Part shown: positions 1 to 9,319 of the stretch, one piece after another
Layout: each line of letters starts with the position of its first letter
Position numbering within the stretch: position 1 is the first letter of the stretch
Source of the DNA: an uncultured Parvularculaceae bacterium
GTDB taxonomy: Bacteria; Pseudomonadota; Alphaproteobacteria; Caulobacterales; Parvularculaceae
Direction: 5' to 3'
Assembly (NCBI GenBank): GCA_938015425.1
Contig: CALLPQ010000007.1
Span: 1-49,581 of the forward strand
DNA: 49,581 bases
Notes under the pieces: model-generated
The model's database searches: none
What the model saw: the letters and a program-made list of their open reading frames with translations, nothing else
What the model was told of the DNA's origin: nothing
Position numbers and translations under genes: made by a program

Positions 1-184
1 AGAGCCTCAGTCAAAAACCGTTAAACCCGTTCAGCAGGTTGTAAATCAGACATTCATTACAACACTTTCATACGGCTTCGGCTCTATACCCCAAAAGCTG
101 AGAGCCTGAGGTGTAACGAGTTGGGGCAAACTAACGTCTGACCCACAGCTTTTATATCTTATCTCGCTTTTCCCTTTAGGCTCT
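1..184 (+). repeat. AGAGCC element, copy A (full length)
   Basis: This is an imperfect inverted-repeat element of two arms, 1-85 and 101-184, split by a 15-bp spacer. Each arm begins with AGAGCC and ends with GGCTCT. The right arm reads as a diverged reverse complement of the left arm; the shared core in the right arm is GTCTGA, matching TCAGAC in the left. The same design recurs at 186-370, 5604-5787, 15013-15117 and 25879-26026. The window starts exactly on the first base of the element, so the left edge may be cut. I do not recognise a named family. It encodes no convincing protein. Confidence 0.85.
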
Positions 185-185
185 C

Positions 186-370
186 AGAGCCTGAACGAAA
201 ACTCGTTATACACCTTCAGCAGGTTGTAAATCAGACCAATCATTTCAACAGTTTCACACGGTTACGGCTCTAATTCTTTAAAGTGAGAGCCTGAGGTGTA
301 AAGAGTTGGGGCAAACTGACGTCTGATCCACTGCTTTTTATATCTTATCTCGCTTTTCCCTTTAGGCTCT
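186..370 (+). repeat. AGAGCC element, copy B (full length, tandem to A)
   Basis: The arms are 186-271 and 286-370, with a 14-bp spacer at 272-285. It lies one base after copy A in the same orientation. The right arm is 85 bp and closely matches the right arms of the other copies, including the stretch TATATCTTATCTCGCTTTT. Its last two bases are part of the purH stop codon (TAG on the minus strand), so the element abuts the coding end with no intergenic space. Confidence 0.87.
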
Positions 371-1997
371 AATGTCTAAAATGGCGCATGCCTGTAAACA
401 CCATGGCAAGACCCGCCTCATCAGCGGCGGCAATCACTTCATCATCGCGCATGGAACCGCCCGGTTGAATAACCGCCGTTGCCCCCGCATTCGCCGCGGC
501 TAACAAACCATCAGCAAACGGAAAGAAAGCATCAGACGCGACAACAGAACCTTTTACCAAGGGGTTGGTTTCCCCGGCTGCTTGCGCGGCATCCATCGAC
601 TTGCGGGCCGCAATCCGGCTTGAGTCAAGACGCGACATTTGCCCCGCCCCAACACCAACCGTCGCCCCTTCTTTCACATACACAATGGCATTTGACTTCA
701 CATGCTTTGCCACTTTGAAAGCAAACACCAAATCATTAAGCTCTTGCTCGGTTGGCGCACGTTTTGTAACGGTTTTCAAATCCGATTTTACTATCTGTCC
801 ATGATCGCGTGATTGCATTAAAAACCCGCCAGCGATAGGCCGAATGATTTGCCCTTTTGTTGTCGGATCTGGCACCCCATCTGTGATAAGCAATCGTAAA
901 TTCTTTTTAGCAGCAATAATCTCCCGCGCCTCATCACTCACCCCAGGGGCAATAATCACTTCGGTAAATATCTGGGTAATTTCTTCCGCGGTCTGTGCAT
1001 CTAACGGTTGGTTAAGAGCAATAATGCCCCCAAACGCCGATACAAGATCGCATTTTAAAGCGCGCTTATAGGCCTCGGCCCCGGTCTTCCCTCTGGCAAC
1101 GCCGCAAGGATTGGCGTGTTTAATAATTGCAACTGTTGGCACTTCGCGGTCAAATTCCGCAATACATTCAAACGCTGCATCGGTGTCATTAAGGTTATTA
1201 TAGGACAAGGCTTTACCTTGCAATTGTTTGGCCCGCGCCACGCCCGCGCGTTGATCACCGTTTAGATATAAAGCCGCTTTTTGATGGGGGTTCTCTCCAT
1301 ATCTAAGCTCGCTCGCCAAGGTGCCGGCAATACTGACATTTCGGGGGAAATCTTGCTCCAACGTTTGCGCAAACCAGTTTGAAATTGCCGCATCATAATG
1401 GGCCGTGCGCGCATAGGCCCGTGCCGCCAATATCTTCTTTAAATCGCCCGTTAATCCCCCCTGATTGCGTATCTCTTCAAGAACTTGCTCATAATCATCT
1501 TTATGCGTTACAACACCAACATGACCATGGTTTTTGGCCGCGGCCCTGATCATCGCCGGGCCCCCAATATCAATATTTTCAACGCATGTTTCATAATCGC
1601 CGCCTGCCGCAACCGTTTGCTCGAACGGATATAAATTGACCACCAATAAATCAATGGGCAAGATATTATGGTCTGCCATGGCGGATAAATGACTTTGATT
1701 GTCACGCAGCGCCAATAACCCGCCATGAATATTGGGATGCAGGGTTTTAACACGGCCATCCATCATCTCGGGAAAATTGGTAAGCTCACTAACATCACGA
1801 ACCGGCAAACCCTCGTCGCGCAACAATGTGGCAGTGCCCCCCGTTGAAACCAGCTCGCATCCCGCGGCAACCAATTGCCGGGCAAAATCACTTATGCCCG
1901 CTTTATCGGAAACAGACAGTAACGCCCGTCGAACAGGGGTAATGTCAGCGGCAGGGATATCAGATTTATTATTACCGGACTTGTTGTTTTCAAGCAT
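369..1997 (-). CDS. purH: Bifunctional AICAR transformylase / IMP cyclohydrolase PurH
   Basis: PurH catalyses the last two steps of de novo IMP synthesis: formylation of AICAR with 10-formyl-THF, then ring closure. The 542 residues fit the family's usual length of about 530. The N-terminal MGS-like cyclohydrolase part shows [15 protein letters not shown] and DGRVKTLHP. The C-terminal transformylase part shows [24 protein letters not shown] and QPGGSMRD, and the protein ends in FTGMRHFRH. The ATG at 1997 has GGAG eight bases upstream. It is the last gene of a minus-strand run from rpe. A short hairpin with a T run sits just before its ribosome site (2008-2033), and repeat copy B touches its stop codon. 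Confidence 0.97.
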   Translation of the reverse strand: MLENNKSGNNKSDIPAADITPVRRALLSVSDKAGISDFARQLVAAGCELVSTGGTATLLRDEGLPVRDVSELTNFPEMMDGRVKTLHPNIHGGLLALRDNQSHLSAMADHNILPIDLLVVNLYPFEQTVAAGGDYETCVENIDIGGPAMIRAAAKNHGHVGVVTHKDDYEQVLEEIRNQGGLTGDLKKILAARAYARTAHYDAAISNWFAQTLEQDFPRNVSIAGTLASELRYGENPHQKAALYLNGDQRAGVARAKQLQGKALSYNNLNDTDAAFECIAEFDREVPTVAIIKHANPCGVARGKTGAEAYKRALKCDLVSAFGGIIALNQPLDAQTAEEITQIFTEVIIAPGVSDEAREIIAAKKNLRLLITDGVPDPTTKGQIIRPIAGGFLMQSRDHGQIVKSDLKTVTKRAPTEQELNDLVFAFKVAKHVKSNAIVYVKEGATVGVGAGQMSRLDSSRIAARKSMDAAQAAGETNPLVKGSVVASDAFFPFADGLLAAANAGATAVIQPGGSMRDDEVIAAADEAGLAMVFTGMRHFRH

Positions 1998-2007
1998 GGG
2001 GAATCTC

Positions 2008-2033
2008 CAAAAAAACCTAACCGTCTGTTAGGT
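2008..2033 (-). terminator. Hairpin plus T run in the purH leader
   Basis: Read on the minus strand, ACCTAAC and GTTAGGT form a 7-bp perfect stem with a 5-base loop (2015-2033). The last stem base begins a run of seven T, directly followed by the GGAG ribosome site of purH. This has the shape of a weak intrinsic terminator or attenuator between the SDR gene and purH. The stem is short and only 3/7 GC, so function is uncertain. Confidence 0.45.
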
Positions 2034-2195
2034 CCAGAAATCTCCTAATGCAAGAGTAAAAACAAATATCGTAATTTTGTGACAAATTACGAGATAAGAG
2101 AGGGAGAAAAACCCAATATGATAATCATGGGAGGGGATGCAAAATCATCAACCCAGTTCTCCATCTTCACAGCCAGATATCAGCCATTTCGATTT

Positions 2196-3395
2196 TTAGC
2201 TATTTTGGCGTTTTTCCGACTTTCGGGAACTCTCCCGCACTGAAAACTCGGGCACAAGATGGTGGACAGCTTCATCAAGCTGCTTTTGTTCTCCCTGCAA
2301 GGCATGGGCGATCACATCAGACAAGCGCGGGTTCAATAACGGTAAATCAATCATCGCCGGAGAGGCCAACAACACACCATCTGCGCCTGTTTTGATTAAT
2401 TTATCCGTGTCCAGAAAAATTTCTTCATAGAGTTTTTCACCGGGCCGCAAGCCTGTAAACTTAATCTCTATATCACGTCCCGGCACCTTGCCATTTGCTT
2501 CGATGATGCGTTTTGCAAAGTCCAGTATACGCACCGGCTCGCCCATATCTAATACAAAAACACGCCCATCATGGGTGAGGATGCTTTTCTCCCGATTATC
2601 AAGGCTGGCCGCTTGTAACACCAGTTGAACCGCTTCCCGCGTCGTCATAAAATAACGAGAAATATCAGGGTGGGTAACGGTCACGGGCCCACCGCGCGCA
2701 ATCTGGCGCATAAATAAAGGGGCTACAGATCCGGTAGAGCCAAGCACATTACCAAAGCGAACTGTCACAAACCGCGTATCATTTTGTGCAACATCCAAAG
2801 CCTGAGCATAGAGTTCGGCAATACGTTTTGTTGCACCCATAAAGCTTGACGGGTTAACCGCCTTATCGGTTGAAATAAAGACAACTGTTTCTGCTTTTAT
2901 TTCAATCGCCGCATCAAAAACATTTTTTGCCCCAAAAACATTTGTCATTGCACCGGCGCATCGGTTTTCCTCTACTATCGGCACATGTTTAAAAGCCGCC
3001 GCATGCAGAACAATTTCGGGACGATGGGCGTCAAACACTTCATCAAGGTGGGCTTGGTTACACACATCCGTAAGAGAAGAGGTCACTTTATCACCGTGAC
3101 CATTTTCACGCATTTCCAAGTCAATCTGGTAAAGATTGAATTCCGCATTATCAACCATCACCAAATGTTCAGGGTCAAAGGCAATCGCTTGACGAACAAG
3201 TTCCGCCCCGATGGTGCCACCGGCACCCGTGATTAATACCCTTTTACCATTGATCAATCGGCGCGCTGCGCGCTGGTCAATCCGGCGGGGGGAACGAGAT
3301 AATAAAAGAGATAAATCAATATCATCTGTATAGAGAAAATTGTTCTGGTTTAAAGAAGGCGATTTCTTGCGGAAAATAGATTTTAGCAACCCCAT
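2196..3395 (-). CDS. Short CapD/WbpM-type nucleotide-sugar dehydratase/epimerase (SDR)
   Basis: This is an extended SDR enzyme of the polysaccharide biosynthesis group (CapD / WbpM / FlaA1), which acts on UDP-GlcNAc-type sugars. Using the ATG at 3395 (399 aa; preceded by AGGGGTTGAG), the NAD(P) motif GAGGTIG is at residues 57-63. Further signatures are FKHVPIVEEN, FISTDKAVNP and MGATK, in which Met replaces the usual catalytic Tyr, as in WbpM-type dehydratases. RPGEKLYEE is in the C-terminal part. The four membrane helices of full-length WbpM are missing, so this is the soluble form. An ATG at 3425 would add ten residues. It lies between the heparinase-like gene and purH on the same strand, which suggests a role in envelope or capsule sugar synthesis. 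The exact substrate cannot be read. Confidence 0.88.
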   Translation of the reverse strand: MGLLKSIFRKKSPSLNQNNFLYTDDIDLSLLLSRSPRRIDQRAARRLINGKRVLITGAGGTIGAELVRQAIAFDPEHLVMVDNAEFNLYQIDLEMRENGHGDKVTSSLTDVCNQAHLDEVFDAHRPEIVLHAAAFKHVPIVEENRCAGAMTNVFGAKNVFDAAIEIKAETVVFISTDKAVNPSSFMGATKRIAELYAQALDVAQNDTRFVTVRFGNVLGSTGSVAPLFMRQIARGGPVTVTHPDISRYFMTTREAVQLVLQAASLDNREKSILTHDGRVFVLDMGEPVRILDFAKRIIEANGKVPGRDIEIKFTGLRPGEKLYEEIFLDTDKLIKTGADGVLLASPAMIDLPLLNPRLSDVIAHALQGEQKQLDEAVHHLVPEFSVRESSRKSEKRQNS

Positions 3396-3577
3396 CTCAA
3401 CCCCTATTACAATGATTTTTATCAAGAAATTTATTATTCACACTACCCACACAATTTGCAAGCTTTTGATCAATGAGCGAAAATAAAATCCACCATCTTT
3501 ACCGAGGATATCTTCCACCAATAATGCTCCTTTAGCAAAGCCAAAATGCAGAATTACCAGATTTTTAGGCGCCGCAT

Positions 3578-5479
3578 CTAAACCCCATCTAAACGTTTAA
3601 AAGCCCATTTTACCAAAATGTTGTGGGGTTCATCACCAACCCCCTCAACATATGGTGGTCTTGTTTCATTCTCTTGGTCTGCTTTGCCCGCCTCATTGTC
3701 TAATTCCCCATTGCCATCAGCGGGCCCGATAACAATATGCTCCGCCGTTACCGGACGCCCCCCCGCCCCGCAATAAACGCTTTTTTCAAGCCGGACACCC
3801 TTATAGTTCGTCCGAAAGCGCCATCCCTCCTGATTAGGAAGGATCAAGATAACCGAGCGCCCATCACGCGCCAACGATGTTTTTATCTCAGGGTGAAGGT
3901 GAAAGCGAATACGCCAATCAAGACCATAAATAGAAGGCAGCCCCATAACACGGTCTTCCCCCCGAAAATCATCACCGCCAGCGGTTAAATATAAGCGTCT
4001 GGAATGGCCGGCCCACCCTTGGGGAATATCTCCCATAAATTGCGTTTTACCGCCCATTTCCGCGGCGCTATTGAACGATTTGGCAGGAGCACTTTGTTGA
4101 TGTTCAAGAGCGAAAGCGCGTCTGATCTCCAACAAAATCCCGCTCATACCCTCATCACGTTGATAGAGTGTTTTGCCGTTATAGAGCGACGAACGGGAGC
4201 GTTCCGGCCCTTGGAGACTAAAACTCGAATGAGCCGAAGCCTGACGCAGTGCTTTAGCCCAATCTCCCCCAAGGTGGTCGCCATTACCGCAATTGCCAAC
4301 AATTCTGACCCGTCCTGAAGAAAAATGGAAAGACCCCGCACTATCAAAACCGGTTTGGGTCTGCTCGGTTTTCCCGCCCACATCGGCGATCACCAAACCG
4401 CGCGCCGCATTCATGCGTTGATAAAACGAATAACGGGCAAACCCGATCGGCATCGTATCTTGTTCAACCACTTGCCCTGCCGCAATTAACATGCGCGGGT
4501 CCGCTTCATAGCCCCCATTAAAGATCGTAAGCCGACCATCAGGACAGCGAAAGAATTGCACCATGACCGCAGCCCGACTTAAAGCCAATCGCAAATATCC
4601 CGGCAATGGCAATTTGCGCGCCTCATAGGCACTGACAATCATGTGCAAGCGCACCACCAATTCAAGTTGTAAAGAAGGATTACGGCTAACATGCCCCCCA
4701 TCAGAGCGAACCTGCAAGCGTAATTCCCGCCGCATTAATTCTTGTCCCCGCTCAATCGCAACCTCGCAAGAAGGAATACATAAACCGGCAAGACATAAAC
4801 TCATCGCCGTCATCAACATACTGGTTCCAGGGGCTGCCTTGTGGGCAATATGGGCAAGATGGCGGGTTTGCCGCGCCATGGAATTCAACACCCGACTGCG
4901 CCATAACGCATCCCCGCTCTTTAATAAAAAATCGCATTGAGAACACATATGCATTAACCGTTCGGCCACCAAATCAGGCGTCCAGCTTTCTGCAGACCAT
5001 TGTTCAAAATGGTCCAACCATCCCGACAATAGATTATGGGTTACTTGCTTTGGGGAGGTTAACTCCTCCTCGGTTAAGTCACGGGTTAGATTTTCGCCAT
5101 TCAAGGCAGCCATATGATGAAGCCACGAAAACTCATGGGCAAAACGAAAAAGCATCTCGTTATTTGGGGTACGCTCATTAGACAAGTTTTGCCAAAAACG
5201 AGACGTTTGTTTTATATCTGCGCCTTGAAAACCGATTGCGTCGCTGTCTGCATTTGGTTTGCCAGAATGTGCCCCACCAAAATTCATCCGTCCACGCATA
5301 ATATCCAGACCAATATCACGATCTGGCGTTAGCGGATAGCTGGGCTGAAAGTAAATCCGGTCCGGTGTCGGCCCTTTAAGCTTGGCCTCATGCAACGGTC
5401 TTGCTTTCCACACCTTTTGAATACGCGATAAAACCCCGTCACCCGCTTCAATATTTTTTGAACTCTGATTACTCGTCAT
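3578..5479 (-). CDS. Heparinase II/III family protein
   Basis: The 633-residue protein has the layout of alphaproteobacterial heparinase II/III-like proteins: an alpha-helical N-terminal half and a C-terminal beta-rich domain. Recognisable stretches are PDGRLTIFNGG, RGLVIADVGG, SSFSLQG and RIRFHLHPEI. Family members are polysaccharide lyases or relatives; in many alphaproteobacteria the gene sits beside purH, as here. No signal peptide is evident at the N-terminus (MTSNQSSKNIEAGDG), so an export route is not visible. The ATG at 5479 is preceded by AGGG. Upstream on the same strand is rpe, separated by repeat copy C. The real substrate is unknown. Confidence 0.85.
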   Translation of the reverse strand: MTSNQSSKNIEAGDGVLSRIQKVWKARPLHEAKLKGPTPDRIYFQPSYPLTPDRDIGLDIMRGRMNFGGAHSGKPNADSDAIGFQGADIKQTSRFWQNLSNERTPNNEMLFRFAHEFSWLHHMAALNGENLTRDLTEEELTSPKQVTHNLLSGWLDHFEQWSAESWTPDLVAERLMHMCSQCDFLLKSGDALWRSRVLNSMARQTRHLAHIAHKAAPGTSMLMTAMSLCLAGLCIPSCEVAIERGQELMRRELRLQVRSDGGHVSRNPSLQLELVVRLHMIVSAYEARKLPLPGYLRLALSRAAVMVQFFRCPDGRLTIFNGGYEADPRMLIAAGQVVEQDTMPIGFARYSFYQRMNAARGLVIADVGGKTEQTQTGFDSAGSFHFSSGRVRIVGNCGNGDHLGGDWAKALRQASAHSSFSLQGPERSRSSLYNGKTLYQRDEGMSGILLEIRRAFALEHQQSAPAKSFNSAAEMGGKTQFMGDIPQGWAGHSRRLYLTAGGDDFRGEDRVMGLPSIYGLDWRIRFHLHPEIKTSLARDGRSVILILPNQEGWRFRTNYKGVRLEKSVYCGAGGRPVTAEHIVIGPADGNGELDNEAGKADQENETRPPYVEGVGDEPHNILVKWAFKRLDGV

Positions 5480-5603
5480 ACCCTGTTACGCCTGATTACG
5501 ACCCCCATTAAGAAATATGATTATATCACAATTTTTTAGAAATATCATCTGGCTACTGCACATTCATGTAAATTATTATACAAGCCCCCACTTTCAATCC
5601 CTA

Positions 5604-5787
5604 AGAGCCTAAAGGGAAAAGCGAGATAAGATATAAAACGCTATGGATCAGACGTTAGCTTGCCCCAACTCGTTACACCTCAGGCTCTCACTTTAAAGGT
5701 TTAGAGCCGAAACCGTGTGAAATCGCTGAAATGAATGTCTGATTTACACCCTGCTGAAGGGGTTTAACGATTTTGTTTTCAGGCTCT
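5604..5787 (-). repeat. AGAGCC element, copy C (full length, opposite orientation)
   Basis: The arms are 5604-5688 and 5703-5787 (85 bp each) around a 14-bp spacer. The conserved arm comes first on the plus strand, so the element is reversed relative to copies A and B. It lies 43 bp past the rpe stop codon and about 125 bp before the heparinase-like start, so a transcript running through would carry a long foldable RNA between the two genes. Confidence 0.87.
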
Positions 5788-5830
5788 AACAAGGATGAAA
5801 CAGTTCACCTGGATAGAACACTCTTACATC

Positions 5831-6526
5831 TTAAAAAGATTGCAAGAATTCAGGTGTGCCGACGGGGGTATGACCACGCAATGATTTTATATTGTGTGCA
5901 TATTCGTCACGTTTCCCTTTAAACACAGCAGAGCCAGCAACAAGCATCGTCGCCCCCGCTTCCAACACGAAAGGCGCCGTTTTTTCATTTACCCCGCCAT
6001 CCACCTCAAGGATAATCTCACGTCCGGTTCGGTCAATCATCTGACGCAAAGTCTCTATCTTTCGTAATTGGGAATCAATAAACTTCTGGCCACCAAAACC
6101 CGGATTAACACTCATCACCAATATCAAATCAACGTCATCCATTACCGCCTCAAGGATAGAAGCGGGCGTGGCGGGGTTTAACGCAACCCCCGCTTTCATG
6201 CCATGGGATTGAATTGATTGAATTGTCCGGTGCAAATGGGGCCCTGCTTCGGGATGGACCGTCAGTATATTCGCACCCGCCTTGGCAAATTCTTCGATAT
6301 AAGGGTCAACAGGCGAAATCATTAAATGCACATCAAATGGCAATGTGGTCGTTTTGCGAAGAGCCTTCACCACCGCTGGCCCGATTGTAATATTGGGCAC
6401 AAAATGGCCATCCATCACATCAACATGAATAGCATCTGCGCCAGCTATGGTGATATCCGCAATTTCTTCTCCCAATCTGGAAAAGTCAGCGGATAAAATC
6501 GAGGGGGAAATTGCAATTGGTTTCAT
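5831..6526 (-). CDS. rpe: Ribulose-phosphate 3-epimerase
   Basis: Rpe interconverts ribulose-5-P and xylulose-5-P in the pentose phosphate pathway. The ATG at 6526 gives 231 aa starting [15 protein letters not shown], the usual family N-terminus. A farther in-frame start at 6577 would add 17 unconserved residues, and AAAGG lies before the chosen ATG. Metal and catalytic residues are visible: His34 and Asp36 in IHVDVMDG, His67 in [19 protein letters not shown], and the second Asp in LEVDGGVN. A strong terminator (6614-6642) separates it from the upstream lipoprotein gene, so it probably has its own promoter. Confidence 0.97.
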   Translation of the reverse strand: MKPIAISPSILSADFSRLGEEIADITIAGADAIHVDVMDGHFVPNITIGPAVVKALRKTTTLPFDVHLMISPVDPYIEEFAKAGANILTVHPEAGPHLHRTIQSIQSHGMKAGVALNPATPASILEAVMDDVDLILVMSVNPGFGGQKFIDSQLRKIETLRQMIDRTGREIILEVDGGVNEKTAPFVLEAGATMLVAGSAVFKGKRDEYAHNIKSLRGHTPVGTPEFLQSF

Positions 6527-6613
6527 AAAACGACCTTTTATTGCTTCATTCCCTACCCTATTGCTCCAGATTCGCAAAGCACAATAAGTATTTTTAAAAC
6601 AGCGCCAAAATAT

Positions 6614-6642
6614 AAAACCCCCGCCTTTCTGGCGGGGGTTTT
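6614..6642 (-). terminator. Rho-independent terminator
   Basis: AAAACCCCCGCC and GGCGGGGGTTTT form a 12-bp stem around a short loop, with A/T runs on both sides. It lies downstream of the glycine-zipper lipoprotein gene (minus strand) and upstream of rpe. The symmetry means it could work in both directions. Confidence 0.9.
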
Positions 6643-6727
6643 ATGGGTCACTTGGTAAGTTGTTTCAAACTCATTATGCAATGTTCCAGCATAAGTTTGC
6701 CAGCATGAGTCTGAAAGAGTATGATTT

Positions 6728-7297
6728 TTAAGCCGGTAAAATCCTTACAAATCGTCCATATTCCACCCGCACATTAGAGCCAACATCAGTCACCGGATTA
6801 CGGTCTTTTTGAACCACCGTTATGATCCGTCCATCTTCGAGTTCAACAGTATATCTATATCCGTTACTAGAGGTCGCGCCTTGTTCGATCGCGGCCCCAA
6901 CAAGCCCGCCTAGAATAGCGAAACCAACACCCGCTGCGGCATTGCCACGTCCATAACGTCGATTACGTCCGACATTAGAACCGAGTGCCCCGCCAAGAGC
7001 AGCACCACTAATAGCGCCGATACCAGAGTTTGAACCTTGCACATTAATGGGCTCAACGCCCACTAGGCGTCCCGCCAAAATCTCCGAAGGCACACCAACA
7101 CTAGAACGGTTATAAGTATTTCCATCCGTTACACAGCCGCTGAGCAACATCGTCGATGCGGCAATCGCCGCGAATATAACCTTGCTCGCTGATTTTGATC
7201 CAGCCGTTTTTGAAACAGCAGAAGATTTAGCCGCCTTTACAGGTAGATCCAGTGCTTCAAGATTAGCATTTTGAGTATATTTAGATGGGTTCAACAT
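6728..7297 (-). CDS. Glycine-zipper outer-membrane lipoprotein (SlyB / 17-kDa antigen type)
   Basis: The 189-residue protein has a lipobox LLSGC with Cys55 as the likely lipidated residue. A Gly/Ala-rich 2TM glycine-zipper segment follows, at about residues 90-140 (GAISGAALGGALGSNVG and AAGVGFAILGGLVGAAIE), then a small beta domain with YTVELEDGRIITVVQ. Such proteins are envelope structural lipoproteins. The ATG at 7297 has AAGGAAA upstream. The odd point is the very long region before the hydrophobic signal core: about 38 residues rich in Lys, Ser and Ala, with no internal ATG before residue 50 that would shorten it. Confidence 0.85.
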   Translation of the reverse strand: MLNPSKYTQNANLEALDLPVKAAKSSAVSKTAGSKSASKVIFAAIAASTMLLSGCVTDGNTYNRSSVGVPSEILAGRLVGVEPINVQGSNSGIGAISGAALGGALGSNVGRNRRYGRGNAAAGVGFAILGGLVGAAIEQGATSSNGYRYTVELEDGRIITVVQKDRNPVTDVGSNVRVEYGRFVRILPA

Positions 7298-7461
7298 TTA
7301 AATTTTCCTTAATCTAAATTAAGCCGCCAAATGAGGCAGCAATAAGACGCGATCAGGGCATTTCCCTGTTTTAATCTCATAAATCATTGTAATTATTAGT
7401 TAATACTCATTAACCATATTTATAACGACGGTAAACCGCTTCGGCAATACAACAAATCGTG

Positions 7462-8187
7462 TTAATATCGATTATTATAAGGGTCGGCGCGATCTGTCCT
7501 TGAAGCTGTATCTTGATTATACGATTTAACTGGTTGAGGGCGCAATTTTTTCATAAATCTAGATGTGCCAACCCAAGTCATGGCTGTCATGCCAATGCCC
7601 GTCATAATGCCTGCACTCCAGTGCAAATCAAACACGGAGACCCCCGTAAAGCCGATCATGGCGAGGCCACCAATCAGGATCAACATTCTCGCGGGGGAAG
7701 ATAGGGCCGAAGCCGCGGCTTTTGCTGCCATTTTAGGGGCCTCGGCAATTTTCTCACGCGTAAACTCAACGCTACGGCGCACAGCAGGGCCAGCATTTGC
7801 AACAATATTCATCATCCGATTGGCGCCCACTAACTTATATAACGCCCCTAAAATCAAAGCCACAGCACCGCCAATGAGCCAACCATTAGGGCCCTTTTGA
7901 GAAACTGCCTCAGCTGAAGTAGCCTTGGTTATTGAGCTATCGTGAGCGTTTAAAGCTTCAGAATTCAGGGTTTCATAAACAGGCATGATTGTTTCCGTAC
8001 GATCACCGCTATAGCCAACGAGTTGAGCTCCAATGCCCCCCATTGCGGCTAACGCCAATAAAGAAGCAGCTGCAACTTTCATTTGCGCCATGCCCGATGA
8101 CTTAGAATTCTTTTGAGAAGAGATAATATCTCCATCCCTTAATGCTTGATCAATCATATCTTTTTGTGACAGCGTCATAATATCCAT
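7462..8187 (-). CDS. Unknown membrane protein with about four hydrophobic segments
   Basis: I do not recognise this 241-residue protein. It has a polar N-terminus, a first hydrophobic stretch at about 35-55 (VAAASLLALAAMGGIGAQLV), a linker with many Ser/Thr/Ala, a second segment at about 102-118 (WLIGGAVALILGALYKL), an amphipathic Ala/Lys region (EKIAEAPKMAAKAAASAL), and two more segments at about 165-205. The basic, polar tail ends DRADPYNNRY. The ATG at 8187 is preceded by AAGGAG. It is followed on the same strand by the glycine-zipper lipoprotein after 164 bp, but a shared role cannot be shown. Confidence 0.75.
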   Translation of the reverse strand: MDIMTLSQKDMIDQALRDGDIISSQKNSKSSGMAQMKVAAASLLALAAMGGIGAQLVGYSGDRTETIMPVYETLNSEALNAHDSSITKATSAEAVSQKGPNGWLIGGAVALILGALYKLVGANRMMNIVANAGPAVRRSVEFTREKIAEAPKMAAKAAASALSSPARMLILIGGLAMIGFTGVSVFDLHWSAGIMTGIGMTAMTWVGTSRFMKKLRPQPVKSYNQDTASRTDRADPYNNRY

Positions 8188-8275
8188 TGTCTCCTTTGCA
8201 TTCCTCTATTAAATGGGAAGCAATCGGCACCAATTCAACCTGCCAATAAAGGCAATAATAAGGAAATCACACAAC

Positions 8276-9319
8276 ATGGAAAAAAGACGTCTCGGCCACA
8301 CAGATATTGAAGTGAGCTGCCTATGCCTTGGCACCATGATGTATGGTGACCAAATGGACGAGAAAGACGCTTTTGCCCAGATGGATGCAAGTTATGAGCG
8401 CGGTATAAATTTTTTCGACACAGCCGAACTTTATACAATCCCGCCCAAGGCGGAAACGCGCGGCTTATCAGAAAAAATTGTCGGCAACTGGATGAAAGCA
8501 CGGGGCCTGCGTGACAAAATTATTCTCGCCACTAAAGTCGTTGGGCGCTCGCCCATGCCATGGATTAGAGACGGGGAAATGACCCGATTAGATAAAGCGC
8601 AAATTACCCGCGCCGTTGACCGCAGTTTAGAGATTTTACAAACGGACTATATCGACCTTTATCAGTTGCACTGGCCTGATCGCACCGTGCAGGTTTTTGG
8701 GCGCAACCCCCTTGGCTATAGGCATTATGAAGATGATTATATTGCTTATGAAGAAACACTGGGTGTTCTGAACGACTTATGCAAAGCGGGTAAAATCCGT
8801 CATGTGGGACTCTCTAACGAAACCCCATACGGCACTATGAAGTTTTTAAAGCTAGCGAATGATAAAAACTGGCCGCGCATGCAGTCCATTCAAAACGCTT
8901 ATAATTTTTTGAATCGGGAGTTTGAACTTGGCTTGGCCGAAATTGCCATCGAAGAAAAAGTCGGTTTGCTGGCTTATTCGCCAATGGCCCAAGGGGTGTT
9001 GTCAGGGAAATATCTTGATGGGCAACTGCCAAAAGGATCACGCGGACAAATGTTCGGGCGTCTGGACCGTTACAAAACCCCTAGCGCGGAAGCCGCTATC
9101 CGAGCGTATGGGGAGCTTGCGAAGGAATTAAACGTTGACCCGTCAGCACTGGCAAATCAATTCGTCACGACCCGAAGCTTTGTCACCTCGAATATATTCG
9201 GTGCCAGCAATATGCAGCAGCTGGAGACGGTGTTTGCATCTCTTGAGATTGAATGGACTCATGAGATTAATGTTGCCGTGAATAAAATTCACGAAAACAT
9301 CCCAAACCCCTGCCCTTGA
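8276..9319 (+). CDS. Aldo/keto reductase (Tas-like)
   Basis: This is an NADP(H)-linked aldo/keto reductase with a TIM-barrel fold. The ATG at 8276 gives 347 aa and the typical start MEKRRLGHTDIEVS; AAGGA lies upstream. The in-frame codon at 8213 would add 21 unconserved residues. The catalytic tetrad is visible: Asp48 and Tyr53 in NFFDTAELY, Lys87 in ILATKV, and His132 in YQLHWPD. The C-terminal cofactor region includes FGASNMQQLE. Length and the GLSEKIVGNWMK segment resemble Tas-type reductases. It is a single plus-strand gene, divergent from the membrane-protein gene ending at 8187. The substrate is not deducible. Confidence 0.92.
   Translation: MEKRRLGHTDIEVSCLCLGTMMYGDQMDEKDAFAQMDASYERGINFFDTAELYTIPPKAETRGLSEKIVGNWMKARGLRDKIILATKVVGRSPMPWIRDGEMTRLDKAQITRAVDRSLEILQTDYIDLYQLHWPDRTVQVFGRNPLGYRHYEDDYIAYEETLGVLNDLCKAGKIRHVGLSNETPYGTMKFLKLANDKNWPRMQSIQNAYNFLNREFELGLAEIAIEEKVGLLAYSPMAQGVLSGKYLDGQLPKGSRGQMFGRLDRYKTPSAEAAIRAYGELAKELNVDPSALANQFVTTRSFVTSNIFGASNMQQLETVFASLEIEWTHEINVAVNKIHENIPNPCP

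Noticed and set aside
479-804. Plus-strand open frames opposite purH
   Set aside because: They lie fully inside the strongly conserved purH gene on the other strand and show no family motif or ribosome site.
7399-7416. A CtrA-like TTAA...TTAACCAT site before the lipoprotein gene
   Set aside because: The gap between the two TTAA words is six bases instead of seven, so it does not meet the consensus; chance is likely in this AT-rich stretch.
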